Origin: Pseudomonas sp. RGM2987
GTDB taxonomy: Bacteria > Pseudomonadota > Gammaproteobacteria > Pseudomonadales > Pseudomonadaceae
Direction of reading: 5' to 3'
DNA: 39,075 nt
Assembly (NCBI RefSeq): GCF_022952855.1
Contig: NZ_JALJDX010000173.1
Coordinates: 1-39,075, forward strand
In this document: one piece after another, positions 1 through 7,839 of the stretch
How positions within the stretch are numbered: the first letter of the stretch is position 1
How the letters are laid out: each line of letters begins with the position of its first letter
Program-made: the position numbers and the translations under genes
Notes under the pieces: model-generated
Told to the model about the DNA's origin: nothing
What the model saw: only the letters and a program-made list of their open reading frames with translations
Database searches by the model: none

Positions 1-2
1 CT

Positions 3-95
3 ACCCAGGCGCTAGTGATGTTGGCTCGCAAGCTTGCCCGGATCGTATTCGCTCTGCTGAAAGGGCAAAGCGAATACCAACCAAAAGCGGCTTGA
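3..95 (+). CDS. C-terminal tail of a probable IS110-family transposase (partial, cut by window edge)
   Basis: An open frame enters from the left edge and gives about 30 residues before a TGA at 93-95. The peptide contains MLARKLARIVFALL followed by SEYQP, which resembles the short basic-hydrophobic C-terminal end of IS110-type transposases (pattern ARKLA...F.LL...Y.P). The body of the gene lies outside the window. A REP-like sequence follows at about 169-194, and some Pseudomonas IS110 elements are known to insert at REPs, which fits. The match rests on a very short peptide, so another conserved gene upstream of hemN ending here is possible. Confidence 0.4.
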   Translation, partial: TQALVMLARKLARIVFALLKGQSEYQPKAA

Positions 96-122
96 GGGCT
101 TCCACCAAACCATAGAATCTCC

Positions 123-194
123 CACAGGGGGATTTGCGACGCATGCTGGACGGGTGATCGCCCTGGTCAATTGTGGGAGCCTGCTCGCGATTGG
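123..194. repeat. Degenerate REP pair
   Basis: The segment starts with CCCACAGGGGGATTTGCGA and ends with TTGTGGGAGCCTGCTCGCGA, a slightly diverged copy of the REP core seen elsewhere in the window. It lies between the transposase-like tail and the hemN promoter. Confidence 0.5.
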
Positions 195-212
195 CCCTCT
201 GCCCCTGTCCCG

Positions 213-226
213 TTGATGCAAATCAA
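213..226. promoter_or_regulatory. Anr/FNR box upstream of hemN
   Basis: TTGATGCAAATCAA is a perfect TTGAT-N4-ATCAA palindrome, the consensus for FNR/Anr. A -10-like TAGACT lies at 249-254. For a class II FNR promoter (site centred near -41.5) the transcript would start near 261, giving a leader of about 28 nt before an ATG at 289. The regulator gene anr is the next gene downstream. Confidence 0.85.
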
Positions 227-288
227 CATGCCATCAAGCCGGCGCCCCTAGACTCGCGACCATGCCAGCCTATCCGGGGAATGCCCGC

Positions 289-1671
289 ATGCTCGACGCC
301 CTTCGTTGGGACTCTGACCTAGTCCGCCGCTACGACCTGGCGGGACCACGCTATACCTCCTACCCGACCGCGGCGCAGTTCGGTGGCCAGGTGGGCACCT
401 TTGACCTGCTCCATGCCCTGCGCGAAAGTCGCAAGGCCCTGCGCCCCCTGTCGCTGTATGTGCACGTGCCGTTCTGCGCAAATATTTGCTACTACTGCGC
501 CTGCAACAAAGTCATCACCAAGGACCGTGGTCGTGCCCACACCTACCTGCAGCGCCTGGAACAGGAGATCCAGCTGATCGGCTGCCACCTGGCCCCGGCC
601 CAGCGCGTGGAACAGTTGCACTTGGGCGGTGGCACCCCGACCTTCCTCAACCACGACGAGCTGCGCCAGTTGATGGCGAAGCTGCGCCAGCATCTGAACC
701 TGCTGGACGATGATTCCGGCGACTACGGCATCGAAATCGACCCTCGCGAAGCGGACTGGTCGACCATGGGCCTGCTGCGCGAATTGGGCTTCAATCGGGT
801 CAGCATCGGCGTGCAAGACCTTGACCCGGCCGTGCAACGCGCGGTCAATCGCCTGCAAGGGCTGGACGAGACCCGCGCCGTCATCGAAGCCGCACGAACC
901 CTGCAATTTCGCTCGATCAATATCGACCTGATCTACGGCCTGCCCAAGCAAACCCCGGAGAACTTTGCCCGCACCGTTGAAGAAGTCATCAGCCTGCAAC
1001 CCGATCGGCTCTCGGTCTTCAACTACGCCCACCTGCCGGAGCGTTTCATGCCCCAGCGGCGGATAAACAGCCAGGACCTGCCCAATTCGATGCAGAAACT
1101 GGCGATGCTGCAGGGCACCATCGAGCAACTGACTGCCGCCGGATACCGTTATATCGGCATGGATCACTTCGCCCTGCCCGATGACGAACTGGCGATTGCC
1201 CAGGAAGAAACCACCTTGCAACGCAACTTCCAGGGCTACACCACCCACGGTCACTGCGACCTGATTGGCCTGGGGGTCTCGGCCATCAGCCAGATCGGCG
1301 ATTTGTACTGCCAGAACAGCAGCGACCTGAACCACTACCAGAACACCCTGGCCGACGGCCAGCTGGCGACCGCCCGCGGTTTATTGTGCACGCCTGATGA
1401 CCGTCTGCGCCGCGCGGTAATCCAGCAGTTGATCTGCCATTGCCACCTGGCCTTCGCCGAGATCGAACGCCGCTTCAACATCGAATTTTGCGAATACTTC
1501 GCCAGCCTGTGGCCGCAGTTACAGGCCATGGCCGAGGACGGGCTGATCGAGCTGGACCGCAGCCACATCAGCGTATTGCCCGCCGGACGGCTGCTGGTGC
1601 GCTCGGTGTGCATGGTGTTCGACGCCTATCTGGAGCAGCACACTCGACAGCGATTCTCCCGAGTCATCTGA
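289..1671 (+). CDS. hemN: Oxygen-independent coproporphyrinogen III oxidase
   Basis: Cytosolic radical-SAM enzyme converting coproporphyrinogen III to protoporphyrinogen IX without oxygen, in heme synthesis. The CxxxCxxC cluster motif (CANICYYC) that binds the 4Fe-4S/SAM centre is present, followed by the HemN-typical ACNKV, and LHLGGGTPTFL and IDLIYGLPKQTP are family blocks. An in-frame ATG at 262 exists, but it would sit on the predicted transcription start. The ATG at 289 has a GGGGA at 276-280 and gives MLDALRWDSDLVRRYDLAGP, the usual HemN N-terminus, so 289 was chosen (460 aa, normal length). The Anr box at 213-226 predicts induction at low oxygen. Confidence 0.95.
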   Translation: MLDALRWDSDLVRRYDLAGPRYTSYPTAAQFGGQVGTFDLLHALRESRKALRPLSLYVHVPFCANICYYCACNKVITKDRGRAHTYLQRLEQEIQLIGCHLAPAQRVEQLHLGGGTPTFLNHDELRQLMAKLRQHLNLLDDDSGDYGIEIDPREADWSTMGLLRELGFNRVSIGVQDLDPAVQRAVNRLQGLDETRAVIEAARTLQFRSINIDLIYGLPKQTPENFARTVEEVISLQPDRLSVFNYAHLPERFMPQRRINSQDLPNSMQKLAMLQGTIEQLTAAGYRYIGMDHFALPDDELAIAQEETTLQRNFQGYTTHGHCDLIGLGVSAISQIGDLYCQNSSDLNHYQNTLADGQLATARGLLCTPDDRLRRAVIQQLICHCHLAFAEIERRFNIEFCEYFASLWPQLQAMAEDGLIELDRSHISVLPAGRLLVRSVCMVFDAYLEQHTRQRFSRVI

Positions 1672-1765
1672 GCGCGACAATTTGACGAGGAAACCGCACT
1701 GGCCGGAGGCCCTTCGCTGGGTTACCCTTACGGCTTATGTGTGTTTTCCCACAAGGATTTAAGAA

Positions 1766-2500
1766 ATGTCCGAGCCAGTCAAACAGCGCGCTCACAGCCA
1801 GGCCCATTGCAAGGATTGCAGCCTGGCTCCCCTCTGCCTGCCACTTTCGCTGAATCTGGAGGACATGGACGCGCTGGACGAAATCGTTAAACGGGGCCGC
1901 CCGTTGAAGAAAGGTGAATTCCTGTTTCGCCAGGGCGACACTTTCGATTCCGTCTACGCGGTCCGCTCGGGCGCCTTGAAGACCTTCAACCTGAGCGACG
2001 GTGGTGAGGAGCAACTCACCGGCTTCCACCTGCCCAGCGAACTGGTAGGCCTTTCCGGCATGGACACCGAGACCCATCCGGTCTCGGCCCAGGCCCTGGA
2101 AACCACGTCGGTGTGTGAAATTCCCTTCGAGCGTCTCGACGAACTGGCGCTGCAACTGCCACAGCTGCGCCGCCAACTGATGCGGGTGATGAGCCGGGAG
2201 ATCCGCGACGACCAGCAAATGATGTTGCTGCTCTCGAAAAAAACCGCCGATGAGCGCATCGCCACGTTCCTGGTCAACCTCTCCGCACGCTTTCGCGCCC
2301 GCGGGTTCTCGGCCAACCAGTTCCGCCTGAGCATGTCGCGCAACGAAATCGGCAATTACCTGGGCCTGGCGGTGGAAACCGTGTCCCGCGTGTTTACCCG
2401 CTTCCAGCAGAATGAGTTGATCGCCGCCGAAGGCAAGGAAATCCACATCCTCGACCCGATCCAGCTCTGCGCCCTGGCCGGCGGCTCGATCGACGGCTGA
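1766..2500 (+). CDS. anr: Anr, FNR-type oxygen-sensing transcription regulator
   Basis: CRP/FNR-family activator of anaerobic and microaerobic genes (denitrification, arginine deiminase, cbb3 oxidase, hemN). Four cysteines match the oxygen-labile 4Fe-4S ligands: C15, C18 and C24 in [11 protein letters not shown], and C117 in [10 protein letters not shown] cyclic-nucleotide-binding-like barrel follows, then a C-terminal helix-turn-helix ([20 protein letters not shown]) with the E-x-x-S-R recognition pattern that reads TTGAT half-sites. At 244 aa it has the expected length. The gap after hemN is 94 bp with an AAGGATTTAAGAA ribosome site, so it probably has its own promoter; no Anr box was seen in that gap. 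Confidence 0.96.
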   Translation: MSEPVKQRAHSQAHCKDCSLAPLCLPLSLNLEDMDALDEIVKRGRPLKKGEFLFRQGDTFDSVYAVRSGALKTFNLSDGGEEQLTGFHLPSELVGLSGMDTETHPVSAQALETTSVCEIPFERLDELALQLPQLRRQLMRVMSREIRDDQQMMLLLSKKTADERIATFLVNLSARFRARGFSANQFRLSMSRNEIGNYLGLAVETVSRVFTRFQQNELIAAEGKEIHILDPIQLCALAGGSIDG

Positions 2501-2536
2501 TGGACGAGCGCGGCTGAGGGATTGCCCCGGCCGCGC

Positions 2537-2542
2537 TATACT
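2537..2542 (+). promoter_or_regulatory. Possible -10 element of apt promoter
   Basis: TATACT lies 35 bp before the apt ATG in the short anr-apt gap. The matching -35 region (CTGAGG near 2514-2519) is poor, so this is only a weak prediction. Confidence 0.35.
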
Positions 2543-2576
2543 GCCGCGTTTGTAGCCCAGCCAGGACAACTCCCCG

Positions 2577-3125
2577 ATGGTCTTTGACTCCTTCGACATC
2601 AAATCCCTGATCCGCCCCGTGATCGATTTCCCCAAGCCGGGCGTGATCTTTCGCGACATCACCCCGCTGTTCCAATCTCCGACCGCGCTGCGGTTGGTGA
2701 TGGACAGTTTCGCCCACCGCTATGTCGAGGCCGAATTCACCCACATCGGGGCGATGGATGCGCGGGGCTTCCTGATCGGCTCGATCCTGGCCTATCAATT
2801 GAACAAGCCGCTGGTACTGTTCCGCAAGCAAGGCAAACTGCCGGCGGACGTGCTGGCCGAGGGTTACCAGACCGAGTACGGCGAAGCCTTCCTCGAAGTG
2901 CACACCGACAGCCTGTGCGAGGGTGACTCGGTGGTGATGTTCGATGACCTGATCGCCACCGGCGGCACGCTGATCGCCGCCGCCAATTTGATCCGCCGCA
3001 TGGGCGCCAAGGTCCACGAAGCCGCGGCGATCATTGACTTGCCGGAACTGCTAGGGTCGCAGCGCCTGGAAGACATGGGCATCCCGACGTTCTGCCTGAC
3101 GCAGTTTTCGCTGAGCGAACGGTAA
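2577..3125 (+). CDS. apt: Adenine phosphoribosyltransferase
   Basis: Purine salvage enzyme making AMP from adenine and PRPP in the cytosol. The PRPP-binding motif of type I phosphoribosyltransferases is present as [13 protein letters not shown], and the N-terminal block [18 protein letters not shown] is the adenine-specific Apt signature. At 182 aa it has the normal length. The ATG at 2577 gives the expected start, with AGGA about 11 nt upstream. The gene ends just before a REP pair carrying a run of eight T and converges with recR. Confidence 0.96.
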   Translation: MVFDSFDIKSLIRPVIDFPKPGVIFRDITPLFQSPTALRLVMDSFAHRYVEAEFTHIGAMDARGFLIGSILAYQLNKPLVLFRKQGKLPADVLAEGYQTEYGEAFLEVHTDSLCEGDSVVMFDDLIATGGTLIAAANLIRRMGAKVHEAAAIIDLPELLGSQRLEDMGIPTFCLTQFSLSER

Positions 3126-3132
3126 CCGGACC

Positions 3133-3231
3133 TGTGGGAGCGGGCTTGCTCGCGAATGCGGTGTGTCAGCCAGAAAGTCGTTAACTGGTCCACCGCCTTC
3201 GCGAGCAAGCCCGCTCCCACATGTTTTTTTT
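3133..3231 (+). terminator. REP pair with T8 run, probable apt terminator
   Basis: Inverted REP copies at about 3133-3155 (TGTGGGAGCGGGCTTGCTCG...) and 3197-3220 (CTTCGCGAGCAAGCCCGCTC...) form a long hairpin; the second arm is followed at 3224-3231 by eight T. A stem followed by a U tract on the + strand is the form of a rho-independent terminator, placed between the converging genes apt and recR. Only nine bases separate the T run from the recR stop codon. Confidence 0.6.
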
Positions 3232-3240
3232 CGGTGGCAG

Positions 3241-3843
3241 TCAGAGAGTAATCGGCTTGCGCCCGGCAAACGAGTGCGCCAGCGTCCCGCCGTCCACCAA
3301 CTCCAACTCGCCGCCCAGTGGCACGCCATGGGCGATGCGCGAAGCGACCAGGCCTTTGTCGCTCAGCAGTTGGGCGATGTAATGGGCGGTGGCTTCACCC
3401 TCGACCGTCGGGTTGGTGGCAAGGATCACCTCGGTGAAGGTGCCCGCCTCTTCGATCCGAGCGATCAGCTGTGGAATACCGATGGCCTCCGGCCCCAGGC
3501 CGTCAAGTGGCGATAAATGGCCCTTGAGCACGAAGTAACGACCGCGAAAACCAGTCTGCTCCACCGCATACACATCCATCGGCCCTTCTACGACGCATAG
3601 CAAGGTGTCGTCGCGCCGTGAGTCGGCGCATTGCGGGCAGAGATCGTCTTCGGTGAGGGTGCGGCATAGACGGCAATGTCCCACGCCCTCCATGGCCTGG
3701 CTCAGCGCTTGGGCCAGGCGCGAACCACCGCTGCGATCGCGCTCCAGCAACTGCAAGGCCATGCGCTGGGCAGTTTTCTGACCGACGCCCGGCAAGGTTC
3801 GCAGGGCGTCGATCAGTTGGCGAATCAAAGGGCTGAAGCTCAT
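3241..3843 (-). CDS. recR: Recombination mediator protein RecR
   Basis: RecR works with RecO (and RecF) to load RecA on SSB-coated gaps. Visible in order: an N-terminal helix-hairpin-helix ([20 protein letters not shown]), a four-cysteine zinc finger ([16 protein letters not shown]), and a Toprim domain beginning [16 protein letters not shown]. The reading frame is open upstream to 3861, but [15 protein letters not shown] at 3843 is the family N-terminus and gives 200 aa, the usual length. Neither start has a clear ribosome site. In many bacteria recR directly follows dnaX-ybaB; here an oxidoreductase gene and a terminator lie between them. Confidence 0.94.
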   Translation of the reverse strand: MSFSPLIRQLIDALRTLPGVGQKTAQRMALQLLERDRSGGSRLAQALSQAMEGVGHCRLCRTLTEDDLCPQCADSRRDDTLLCVVEGPMDVYAVEQTGFRGRYFVLKGHLSPLDGLGPEAIGIPQLIARIEEAGTFTEVILATNPTVEGEATAHYIAQLLSDKGLVASRIAHGVPLGGELELVDGGTLAHSFAGRKPITL

Positions 3844-3909
3844 GGAGGAAATGTCCGACATAACAACGAGACGCGGTTTATACCCGCGCCTCTGATTAGC
3901 GTCAAATAC

Positions 3910-4944
3910 TCAATCCTGCGCAACCCGCACCACCAACTTGCCGAAGTTGCGCCCTTCGAGCAGACCGATAAAGGCCTGTGGCGCATTCTCAAGGCCATCG
4001 ACCACGTCTTCGCGGAATTTGACCTTGCCATCACGCACCCAGGACGCCATGGCACTGATGAATTCCGGCTGACGATCACCGTAGTCATCAAACACGATGA
4101 AGCCCTGGATCCGTACGCGCTTGGTCAACAACGTGCGCTGCAATGCCGGCAAGCGATCCGGGCCGCTCGGCGCCTGATGTTCGTTGTAGGACGCGATCAG
4201 GCCACACAGCGGGATGCGTGCCTTGGCGTTGAGCAGCGGGACAACGGCATCGAAGACCTTGCCTCCGACATTTTCATAATAGATATCGATGCCCTTGTCA
4301 CAGGCCCGCGCCAGATCATCGGCGAACTGCTCGCTCTTGTGATCGACACAGGCGTCGAACCCGAGCTCCTCGACCACGTATTTGCACTTCTCGCTGCCGC
4401 CCGCCACGCCAACCACCCGCAAGCCCTTGAGCTTCGCCACCTGGCCGACCACCGAACCCACGGCGCCCGAGGCCGCCGCGACCACCAGGGTTTCCCCGGC
4501 CTTGGGTTGGCCGATGTCCATCAAGCCCATATAGGCGGTCATGCCCGGCATGCCCAGCACCCCCAGGGCCATCGACGGGCTGGGTAGCCCCGACGGAATC
4601 GGGATCACGTTCCGCCCGTCGCTGATGCTGTGGCTCTGCCAACCCGTGGCACCCACCACCAGGTCGCCCTCCTGGAATTTCGGATGCGTCGAACGCTCTA
4701 CGCGACTGACAGCGCCACCGGTCATCACCTCATCGATTTCTACCGGAGCGGCGTAGGACGGTGCGTCGCTCATGCGCCCACGCATATACGGATCCAGGGA
4801 CAGGAACAGGGTCTTGAGCAGGATCTGCCCTTGCGCCAGATCCGGCAGGGTCACCTGCTCAAGGCGAAAATTGTCCGCAGTGGGTGCGCCTTTGGGGCGC
4901 GAGGCGAGGACGATGCGCTGGTTGGTGGTCGATGCGTGTGACAT
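3910..4944 (-). CDS. NADP-dependent oxidoreductase, CurA/YncB-like (MDR, leukotriene B4 dehydrogenase type)
   Basis: Zinc-independent medium-chain reductase that likely reduces the C=C bond of alpha,beta-unsaturated ketones or aldehydes using NADPH; the physiological substrate is unknown. The Rossmann nucleotide-binding segment is AAASGAVGSVVGQVAKLKG, and QRIVLASRPKGAPTADNFRLE at the N-terminus and DPYMRGRMSD are typical of the CurA/PTGR family. The frame is open upstream to 5079, but that extension is translated REP sequence. The ATG at 4944 has AAGGAG at 4953-4958 and gives 344 aa, the normal length. It sits alone between the ybaB terminator and recR. Confidence 0.9.
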   Translation of the reverse strand: MSHASTTNQRIVLASRPKGAPTADNFRLEQVTLPDLAQGQILLKTLFLSLDPYMRGRMSDAPSYAAPVEIDEVMTGGAVSRVERSTHPKFQEGDLVVGATGWQSHSISDGRNVIPIPSGLPSPSMALGVLGMPGMTAYMGLMDIGQPKAGETLVVAAASGAVGSVVGQVAKLKGLRVVGVAGGSEKCKYVVEELGFDACVDHKSEQFADDLARACDKGIDIYYENVGGKVFDAVVPLLNAKARIPLCGLIASYNEHQAPSGPDRLPALQRTLLTKRVRIQGFIVFDDYGDRQPEFISAMASWVRDGKVKFREDVVDGLENAPQAFIGLLEGRNFGKLVVRVAQD

Positions 4945-5040
4945 GGAAGCGTCTCCTTGATCGTTGATGGGACGTATAGGGAGCAGACCATTGCCCGGGG
5001 TTTGGGGTTCGATGTTTGTCCAGGCAGACCGCGGCGCCTG

Positions 5041-5133
5041 CATCGCGAGCAAGCTCGCTCCCACAGAGGGCTTCGTCACCTACAGAACCTGCATCAGCAG
5101 CGAATCCCCTGTGGGAGCGAGCTTGCTCGCGAT
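5041..5133. repeat. REP inverted pair (GAGC variant)
   Basis: Arms ATCGCGAGCAAGCTCGCTCC (5042-5061, continuing CACAG) and CTGTGGGAGCGAGCTTGCTC (5109-5128, continuing GCGAT) face each other around about 43 bp. The core reads GCGAGCTTGCTCGC rather than GCGGGCTTGCTCGC. It lies in the ybaB-oxidoreductase gap. Confidence 0.85.
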
Positions 5134-5170
5134 AGAGGTCGGACAGACCACACAATCCCCAGGGCAGAAA

Positions 5171-5199
5171 CAAAAATGCCAGGCGCGATGCCTGGCATT
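5171..5199 (-). terminator. Rho-independent terminator of dnaX-ybaB
   Basis: A 10-bp stem AATGCCAGGC / GCCTGGCATT (5175-5184, 5190-5199) with a 5-nt loop is followed on the minus strand by TTTTG. It lies about 30 bp after the ybaB stop codon. Confidence 0.85.
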
Positions 5200-5230
5200 G
5201 TGTGTAGCCCATCCCGACCGGGATGGCGAA

Positions 5231-5569
5231 TCAGAACGGCAGTTTCATGCCCGGTGGCAGTTGCATGCCGGCGGTCATGCCGGACATCTTGTCCTGGCTG
5301 TTGGCTTCGATCTTGCGCACCGCGTCGTTGACGGCGGCGGCGAACAGGGCTTCGAGCATTTCCTTGTCGTCTTCGCTCAGGCCTTCGACCACGCTTGGGT
5401 CGATGCTGACGCGCTTGATGTCATGACGGCCGGTCATGACCACGGTCACCATGTCGCCGCCGGACTTGCCGGTGACTTCGGCGTTGGCCAGTTCTTCCTG
5501 CATCTTGGCCATTTTTTCCTGCATCTGCTGCGCCTGCTTCATCAGGCCGGCCATGCCACCTTTCATCAT
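5231..5569 (-). CDS. YbaB/EbfC-family nucleoid-associated protein
   Basis: Small dimeric DNA-binding protein of the YbaB/EbfC family, usually encoded beside dnaX. The sequence has a long N-terminal helix rich in M, Q and K ([20 protein letters not shown]), a central beta part ([19 protein letters not shown]), and an ending rich in M, P and G. A GTG at 5578 is possible, but GAGGTG placed 6 nt before the ATG at 5569 favours this start (112 aa). It follows dnaX by about 64 bp and is very likely co-transcribed with it. Confidence 0.93.
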   Translation of the reverse strand: MMKGGMAGLMKQAQQMQEKMAKMQEELANAEVTGKSGGDMVTVVMTGRHDIKRVSIDPSVVEGLSEDDKEMLEALFAAAVNDAVRKIEANSQDKMSGMTAGMQLPPGMKLPF

Positions 5570-5633
5570 GGGAATCACCTCGAAAGTACTTGGATAAACA
5601 TCGCGCCCGGCCCATACGGCCCGGCGCTTTCAG

Positions 5634-7697
5634 TTATGAGCCCTGGGTGACCGGGGCCTCGACAGGTTCGATAGTATCGTGCCGGACCACCGCACCGAAC
5701 TGTTGCATCATCTGCTGGATGAACGGATCACTGTGGATCGACTCCTCTGCTTCGCGCTGACGGTCGGCACGGCGGCGGAAGGCGGCCTGGGCCGGAGTCT
5801 CCTGTTCAGGCTTGATCAGCTCGATGCTCAGGGTCAGGGTGCGCTGGTGGTACTGGTTCAGCGCATCGTTCAGGCGACGCTGCTGGGTCGCGTTGAACAG
5901 CGCGCTGTGGGCCGGGTCCAGGTGCAACAGCCAGTGATCGCCTTCCACGGAGATCAACGTACAGTTGGCCGCAATGCTGCCGGTCATGCCGGTGATCGGC
6001 AGCTTCGGGAACAATTCCAGCCATTGCAGGGCCAACCCGGTGGCCGGCATTGCCGCCGGTTCCGGCTCGGGCTCAGGTGCCGGCTCGGCGGCGTGCTCGC
6101 TGGCCAGATCGTCCAGGTAGCTGTAGGCCGAATCCATGTCCGGCTCGATGTAGTCCTCGTCCAGTGGCGGCTCGTCGTCCAGATCCATACCCGGCGTGGC
6201 GTGGTCGACGTCGGCCACCGTTGGCTCGGGCACTGGCGCGGCAACCCACTGCGGCGCATCGGGCACCACGCTGTCAGGCGTGGGCAGCGGCATCGGCGGC
6301 AATTCGGGTTGCTCGGCAATGGTTTCCAGTACCGGCTCCACGGCCGGCTGCTGGATAACCTCGGGCTCGACCGGGTCGTTCCAGGGCAGATCGATGACCT
6401 CTGCGGCGACAGGCTCGGGGACTGTCTCGACGACCGGTTCGGGCGCAAGCTCCGGCTCAGGCGTCGCAACGACAGGCGCCGGTGCGGGCGCTATCGGAGC
6501 CGGAGCCACTGCCGACGCAACCACCGGCGCGGCAGCCACTGGCTTGGCGGAATCAGCTGTGGCCTGGCTGATCCCCACTGGCTTTAGCGCCTGCCTCGGC
6601 GCGTCCGCCGTGTCGGCCGGTCGGAACGCCAGCATGCGCAGCAGGACCATTTCGAAACCGCCCCGCGGATCCGGCGCCAGGGGCAGGTCGCGGCGGCCGA
6701 TCAGGCCCATCTGGTAGTAGAACTGCACGTCTTCGGCCGGTAGCGCCTGGGCCAGGGCCAACACTCGGTCGCGGTCGCCATGGCCGTTGTCGACACCCTC
6801 CGGCAAGGCCTGGGCGATGGCGACCCGGTGCAGCACGTTGAGGATTTCCGAAAGCACGCCATTCCAGTCCGGGCCCTGTTCGGCCAAGTGCCGCACGGCT
6901 TCGAGCAAGGCCTTGGCGTCGCCTTCGATCAGTGCATGCAACACGTCATAGACCTGGCCGTGGTCCAGGGTGCCGAGCATCGCTCGCACATCGGCGGCCA
7001 TGACCTTGCCTTCACCGAAGGCAATGGCCTGGTCGGTCAGGCTCATGGCGTCGCGCATCGAACCATCGGCGGCGCGGCCCAGCAGCCACAGCGCGTCGTC
7101 TTCGAACGGGACGTTCTCGACACCCAGCACATGGGTCAGGTGCTCCACGACCCGCTCCGGCGTCATGTTCTTCAAGGAGAACTGCAGGCAGCGCGACAAA
7201 ATGGTTGCCGGAAGTTTCTGCGGGTCGGTGGTCGCCAGGATGAACTTGACGTAGGGCGGCGGTTCTTCGAGGGTCTTGAGCAGCGCATTGAAGGAATGGC
7301 TGGAGAGCATGTGCACTTCGTCGATCAGGTAGACCTTGAAGCGCCCACGGCTCGGCGCGTACTGCACGTTATCGAGCAATTCGCGGGTGTCTTCGACCTT
7401 GGTGCGGCTGGCGGCGTCGATCTCGATCAGGTCGACGAAGCGGCCTTCATCGATTTCCCGGCAGACCGAACATTCGCCGCACGGGGACGAGGTGATACCG
7501 GTTTCACAGTTCAGGCACTTGGCGATAATGCGCGCGATGGTGGTCTTGCCCACGCCGCGAGTACCGGTGAAAAGATACGCATGGTGCAGCCGCTGGCTGT
7601 CCAAGGCATTGATCAGAGCCTTGAGCACATGGGTCTGGCCGACCATTTCGCGGAACGAGCGCGGACGCCATTTACGTGCAAGAACCTGATAACTCAT
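5634..7697 (-). CDS. dnaX: DNA polymerase III tau/gamma subunit
   Basis: Clamp-loader ATPase that holds the replisome together. N-terminal AAA+ domain with Walker A GTRGVGKT (residues 45-52), a zinc module of C64, C73, C76 and C79, and Walker B LIDEVHML; clamp-loader domain III to about residue 365. Residues about 370-560 are a low-complexity linker very rich in A, P, E and V, followed by the C-terminal tau-specific domain that binds the polymerase alpha subunit (LALQWLELFPKLPITGMTGSI onward). Length 687 aa equals full tau. I saw no A-AAA-AAG slippery heptamer of the kind used in E. coli to make gamma. The start gives MSYQVLARKWRP, the family N-terminus. Confidence 0.97.
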   Translation of the reverse strand: MSYQVLARKWRPRSFREMVGQTHVLKALINALDSQRLHHAYLFTGTRGVGKTTIARIIAKCLNCETGITSSPCGECSVCREIDEGRFVDLIEIDAASRTKVEDTRELLDNVQYAPSRGRFKVYLIDEVHMLSSHSFNALLKTLEEPPPYVKFILATTDPQKLPATILSRCLQFSLKNMTPERVVEHLTHVLGVENVPFEDDALWLLGRAADGSMRDAMSLTDQAIAFGEGKVMAADVRAMLGTLDHGQVYDVLHALIEGDAKALLEAVRHLAEQGPDWNGVLSEILNVLHRVAIAQALPEGVDNGHGDRDRVLALAQALPAEDVQFYYQMGLIGRRDLPLAPDPRGGFEMVLLRMLAFRPADTADAPRQALKPVGISQATADSAKPVAAAPVVASAVAPAPIAPAPAPVVATPEPELAPEPVVETVPEPVAAEVIDLPWNDPVEPEVIQQPAVEPVLETIAEQPELPPMPLPTPDSVVPDAPQWVAAPVPEPTVADVDHATPGMDLDDEPPLDEDYIEPDMDSAYSYLDDLASEHAAEPAPEPEPEPAAMPATGLALQWLELFPKLPITGMTGSIAANCTLISVEGDHWLLHLDPAHSALFNATQQRRLNDALNQYHQRTLTLSIELIKPEQETPAQAAFRRRADRQREAEESIHSDPFIQQMMQQFGAVVRHDTIEPVEAPVTQGS

Positions 7698-7774
7698 CGA
7701 AAACCGTCGCCACTGGAAAGCAGAAGCGGCTAATGCTAGCGGAGCAGGGGCGAAATTGCATCCGGTGTGCTCGT

Positions 7775-7797
7775 CTAATCTGACTAAGATGGATTAG
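7775..7797. promoter_or_regulatory. Short inverted repeat in dnaX / binding-protein divergent gap
   Basis: CTAATC (7775-7780) and GATTAG (7792-7797) flank 11 bp. The gap is only 142 bp and must hold both divergent promoters, so this could be an operator; the arms are short and chance is possible. Confidence 0.25.
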
Positions 7798-7839
7798 GGA
7801 TTCGGTTGTCGGCAGGGTTTTGCACAGTCAGGAGAGTCT

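Noticed and set aside
4945..5079. N-terminal extension of the oxidoreductase (45 codons)
   Set aside because: The extension includes VGASLLAM, which is translated REP sequence; a good ribosome site and the family N-terminus support 4944.
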